DNA of 64,000 bases from CBDFNN01 sp965250215 (GTDB lineage: Bacteria; Bacteroidota; Rhodothermia; Rhodothermales; DATKEJ01): NCBI GenBank assembly GCA_965250215.1, contig CBDFNN010000004.1, positions 186,001-250,000 on the forward strand, written 5' to 3'. The position numbers and the translations under genes are program-made. The notes beneath the pieces were generated by a model. It saw nothing but the letters and a program-made list of their open reading frames with translations, made no database searches and had not been told where the DNA came from. Positions 61,153-64,000 of this stretch are shown here, in pieces (positions within the stretch are counted from its first letter, which is position 1; each line of letters opens with the position of its first letter).

Positions 61153-61731
61153 CTAGCCTCTTAGCACCGCACCTACCTCCTTCCTCAGCCAGGCTCTTGC
61201 CGAGACCCAGGAACGCTGAACGGTCTTTGACGACATGTCCATTACCCGCGCCGTTTCCTCAACCGTCAAGCCGCTATAAAATCTATACTGAACGATCTGG
61301 CTTCCTCTGGGGTTGATCTTGGACAATCTGTCCAGAGCCTCATCCAATACCAATACCTCTTCGGCTTCCTCGTCACTCAAGAAATAGTTCGACTCTTCGA
61401 AGCTCAAGACTGTTGCTCCACCACCTCGCTTGATCCTCTTTTTTGCGCGAGCGTAATCAACCAGTATGTGTCTCATGGTATTGCTAGCCACCGCGAAGAA
61501 GTGATTTCTGTCTCCAATCTGCAGATCGTTCTGCTTTACTAGTTTCAGATAGAGCTCGTTTACAAGAGTCGTCGGATTGATGGACTCCGTGGGACTATTG
61601 TGTCGATGTAGTTGCCCTCTAGCCATCTGACGAAGTTCATCATATAGCAAAGGCAATATTTTACTCAATGCCTCATCGTCTCCTTCGCGAAGGCGTACTA
61701 AATATTGTGTCACTTTCCCCGGCTCAGACAT
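61153..61731 (-). CDS. ECF-type RNA polymerase sigma factor
   Basis: A 192-residue ECF sigma factor of the TIGR02999-type group common in Planctomycetes, Acidobacteria and Rhodothermota. Region 2 shows LLYDELRQMARGQLHR, the TLVNELYLKLV block, HFFAVASNTMRHILVDYARAKKR, and region 4 has a HTH (GLTVEETARVMDMSSKTVQRSW). No anti-sigma factor is adjacent; in this group control is often linked to Ser/Thr kinases, and one lies 2.5 kb downstream. It may drive the T9SS LRR gene. Confidence 0.9.
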   Translation of the reverse strand: MSEPGKVTQYLVRLREGDDEALSKILPLLYDELRQMARGQLHRHNSPTESINPTTLVNELYLKLVKQNDLQIGDRNHFFAVASNTMRHILVDYARAKKRIKRGGGATVLSFEESNYFLSDEEAEEVLVLDEALDRLSKINPRGSQIVQYRFYSGLTVEETARVMDMSSKTVQRSWVSARAWLRKEVGAVLRG

Positions 61732-61967
61732 GGGTGGTTTGTCCTTGTGTTTAATTAAGCTACAAAACGTTGCTCACTTGCGGGCTTAAATTCTATCAAG
61801 ACGGAAATACAATATTTCATTTCTAGATCTAAAGAAACAGTCACGATATTTCGAGCCAAGGACGGCACAAAGCTTGAAGAGTGGTATGCACGCCTTGGAT
61901 ATGAAATCGAAGGAGAACATAGATTCTCTCCCAAGCAGGCCATCAACTTCGGGGCAGGCATTAGCTG

Positions 61968-63128
61968 TCAGTGGTCGTGACCTCCACCCCCGTCTGAAAT
62001 GAGATTAAATCCGCCGCGAATCAATATATCTTGATCTGCGCCGAACTGCTCTGGGTTGGCAATCGGATAGAATCCATTTTCTGCTTTACCTACCGATACT
62101 TCCCGCTTCTCAAATGTGTGCGTCGCTTCGTTCTGACCAAGGGCAATCAGCACAATAAACTCCTCTCCAGACTCAATGACCGCCGTCTCCGGCAAGCAAG
62201 CCGACTGACGGAGTTGTCCCTTTATCTCGGCTTCTACGAACATTCCGGGTACAAACTCGGGTCGGTGATCCTTGTCGCGAAGGTGCCCGTGCACACGAAT
62301 CGTTCGGCTGCCCTCATCCACCTCACGGCTAATAAATTCAATATCTCCCTCGTACGAGTTCGAACCAGCTCCCGGCACGCGGTAGCTAATTTTGTCGCCA
62401 ATGGCCACGTTGACAACATCCTTCTCAAAAATGTTGAGTTCGAGATGTAGGTGATCAATGTTCACCAACTCGACCGACACAAATGTCGGGTCGATATACT
62501 GACCTTGCATCGCGTTGACCTTGGTAACGGAGCCTGATATCGGTGAGTAAACCGGAATGACGGATACGAGCTTCGAGGAGTCTAGGCTGTCAGGACGAAT
62601 ATTCAGTATAGCTAGACGCTTCCTCAAGCCATCCATCTGGGCCTTCTTCATGCGGTAGTCAGATTCGGCTTTGAGAAATTTCTTCTCAGAGGTGACATTT
62701 TCCTCGCGGAGTTTCTTCTGCCTTTCATAGTCCGATTGCAGATAATTGACCTGCTCGCGCGCTTCGTAAAATTCCTGCTGCATTTCTACGAATACTGGGT
62801 TTTCGATGGTAAATAGAACGGACCCACGCGAGACTTTTTGTCCGGGGATGAGCCCTATTTTTTTGACATATCCTCCCTCGTATGCACTCACACTGGCGTG
62901 CCCTGTTGGTGGTACATCCAGCACGCCATTCGCCGTGACGTTCTCAGAAAACTCGCAGGTTGCGAGGCGACCTAGTTCGAGACCGCCCGTTTTGAATTGC
63001 GCATCCGTAACCTCAACTTGATTGTCTTGACCCAACTCTGGCTCGACTGATTCAACCGGTTCGGTCTTGCCGCAACCGGCGAGAAGCAAGGTTACGAGTC
63101 CGAAGACCGTTTTAGTAGAGTGATACAT
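61968..63128 (-). CDS. RND efflux periplasmic adaptor (CusB/CzcB-like lipoprotein)
   Basis: A 386-residue membrane-fusion protein of HlyD/CusB type. The lipobox LLAGC gives Cys19. Next come a beta-barrel/lipoyl region (ASVSAYEGGYVKKIGLIPGQKV), a long alpha hairpin (about 110-170), the second lipoyl half (VYSPISGSVTKVNAMQGQYI) and the membrane-proximal part. The tail GGGGHDH is His/Asp-rich and may bind metal. It overlaps the upstream TolC-type gene by 17 bases. An RND pump gene is expected upstream outside the window or elsewhere. Confidence 0.9.
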   Translation of the reverse strand: MYHSTKTVFGLVTLLLAGCGKTEPVESVEPELGQDNQVEVTDAQFKTGGLELGRLATCEFSENVTANGVLDVPPTGHASVSAYEGGYVKKIGLIPGQKVSRGSVLFTIENPVFVEMQQEFYEAREQVNYLQSDYERQKKLREENVTSEKKFLKAESDYRMKKAQMDGLRKRLAILNIRPDSLDSSKLVSVIPVYSPISGSVTKVNAMQGQYIDPTFVSVELVNIDHLHLELNIFEKDVVNVAIGDKISYRVPGAGSNSYEGDIEFISREVDEGSRTIRVHGHLRDKDHRPEFVPGMFVEAEIKGQLRQSACLPETAVIESGEEFIVLIALGQNEATHTFEKREVSVGKAENGFYPIANPEQFGADQDILIRGGFNLISDGGGGHDH

Positions 63129-64000
63129 TCGGCCTTACGGTTATGTAGTTAAGATCCAGAACAGCGATGTTGTAATCGTACAAGCTTTCGAGGCAGTTGA
63201 GTTTGATGTTCGAGGCGTTCTCAATCAGCTGCGTATACTGCAGGAAGTCAATTTCGCCTGCATCATATGCCTTCGAGGCCGTCTCCGTTATCGCATCTGA
63301 CAATACATTGCCGTCACCTTGGTAAAACTCCAAGGATCGCTGCAATTTGTCGACACGCAACTTCATGGTTTTCCGACTTTCGGACAATAATAGTCGTTGA
63401 TTCTGGTATTCTAGATCGGCTTGTCTTGCCCCAAGTCTCGCGGCCTTTACATTCGCATTTGTTGAACGTGGCCACAAAGGTATGCCGAGGCCGATTTGAA
63501 AGCCATTGTAAGATTCGGTCTTGCCTGGGTCCAATCCCCGGAATAACTCAAACTGAAAATTTGGGAGCCAATCTGATTTCGCTATGGACAGCTCGCTCCG
63601 TGCAATGTCGACAGACGAAGAGAAATAACCTAACACATCACCGGTGGAATCCGTGATGGAAAGTTGCGCAAATTGACTTTCGCCGACGGATAAGGGCCCG
63701 CTAGACTGCGTCCACATCCGAAGCTCCTGATAGGCCTCCAAGATGTTATCTTGGCTTTGCTCAAGCTTTAATGCTATCTCGCCTCGCTTCATGCTAGCCG
63801 TCAGCTTTTCCAAATAGTTCGATTCACCCTGCTCAAACTTGACCGTCGCCGACTTTTCGAATGTCTTATATAATTCGTCTATTTGTTCAAATAGCATGCG
63901 CACACTTTCCCAGTACAAAACCGACTGATACGCCACTGATACCTCCTTCCGTATCGAACGCTTATACAAATTAAGTCGATTTTCCTCTTGCCTTAATTCG
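63112..64000 (-). CDS. TolC/CusC-type outer membrane efflux protein (C-terminal part)
   Basis: The open frame runs off the right edge; at least 296 codons are visible (internal ELRQEENRLNLYKRSIRKEV at the edge, so no start is seen). Long alternating helices with VKFEQGESNYLEKLTA and GAGEIDFLQYTQLIENA-like (YDAGEIDFLQYTQLIENA) are typical of CzcC/CusC outer membrane factors. It precedes and overlaps the adaptor gene by 17 bases, so both belong to one tripartite efflux operon, probably for metal ions. Confidence 0.88.
   Translation of the reverse strand, partial: ELRQEENRLNLYKRSIRKEVSVAYQSVLYWESVRMLFEQIDELYKTFEKSATVKFEQGESNYLEKLTASMKRGEIALKLEQSQDNILEAYQELRMWTQSSGPLSVGESQFAQLSITDSTGDVLGYFSSSVDIARSELSIAKSDWLPNFQFELFRGLDPGKTESYNGFQIGLGIPLWPRSTNANVKAARLGARQADLEYQNQRLLLSESRKTMKLRVDKLQRSLEFYQGDGNVLSDAITETASKAYDAGEIDFLQYTQLIENASNIKLNCLESLYDYNIAVLDLNYITVRPNVSLY

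Noticed and set aside
61740..61980. A readable plus-strand frame (KLEEWYARLGYEIEG, then to a TGA) and a 68-codon minus-strand frame between the ECF sigma and adaptor genes
   Set aside because: The plus frame has no initiator and a stop just upstream; no family was recognised in either frame. It may be a decayed gene end, but there is no intact copy here to compare with.
1..64000. tRNA, rRNA, insertion sequences or prophage genes
   Set aside because: No cloverleaf-like sequence with CCA-type end, transposase motif, or phage structural gene was seen in any spacer; a tRNAscan or Infernal run would be needed to exclude small RNAs.

Overview
The window looks like a chromosomal segment of a free-living member of the FCB group, most likely Rhodothermota/Balneolota or a close relative of Bacteroidota. 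The evidence is: several secreted proteins ending in a type IX secretion (T9SS) C-terminal domain with NYPNPF-type linkers; a bifunctional hisB and hisIE in a Bacteroidota-like his order; TTG and GTG starts; and an ECF sigma factor next to a TPR-fused Ser/Thr kinase. Taxonomy is inference from gene content only. The segment probably contains the replication origin: an AT-rich spacer with a perfect DnaA box lies just upstream of dnaA-dnaN (39.6-43.0 kb), and the genes from dnaA back to the hisIE end at 27.5 kb are almost all transcribed away from it.

Layout. 0-12 kb: 3' end of recF, an M48 lipoprotein protease, a T9SS cargo protein, then a compact plus-strand run (MaoC hydratase, GT4 glycosyltransferase, flippase-like membrane protein, DUF3047 protein, RND/MMPL exporter), rnc on the minus strand, and three overlapping small membrane-protein genes, two of them PspB-like paralogs. 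12-27 kb: a 1231-residue ThuA/PVC-dehydrogenase/azurin fusion, fluoride channel, PhzF, old yellow enzyme, T9SS hydrolase, FG-GAP lipoprotein, hybrid-free histidine kinase, SLC12-like permease and two methyltransferases. 27-40 kb: a minus-strand block that reads yceD-rpmF-plsX-fabH-fabD-fabG-hisG-hisD-hisB-hisH-hisA-hisF-hisIE. It lacks acpP, fabF and hisC, and is interrupted only by an opposing S23-type four-helix-bundle gene. 40-43 kb: dnaA, dnaN. 43-53 kb: a secreted caspase-like protease and two tandem PPC-TPR-CHAT proteases. 53-64 kb: moeA, pgi, Ser/Thr kinase with TPRs, a T9SS LRR protein, an ECF sigma factor, and a metal/drug efflux adaptor plus TolC-type outer membrane gene running off the window.

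The most distinctive things are not whole genes. First, three decayed gene ends are readable on the minus strand: a frameshifted third CHAT C-terminus between the caspase and the first CHAT gene, and two orphan T9SS C-terminal domains, one frameshifted (22.95-23.13 kb) and one between the ECF sigma and LRR genes (60.99-61.11 kb). Second, most spacers are built of short quasi-periodic word-like repeats of several families. One C-rich family sits right at the stop codons of seven minus-strand genes, with 22 identical bases between two sites 22 kb apart. Third, the S23-type gene is flanked by the same repeat family in opposite orientations. These point to repeat-associated turnover of gene 3' ends.

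The extracytoplasmic caspase plus duplicated CHAT group (43-53 kb) is the best candidate for an uncharacterised system. Its two CHAT copies keep the His/Cys pair, carry signal peptides and share a conserved leader. No RNA genes, CRISPR arrays or complete insertion sequences were seen.
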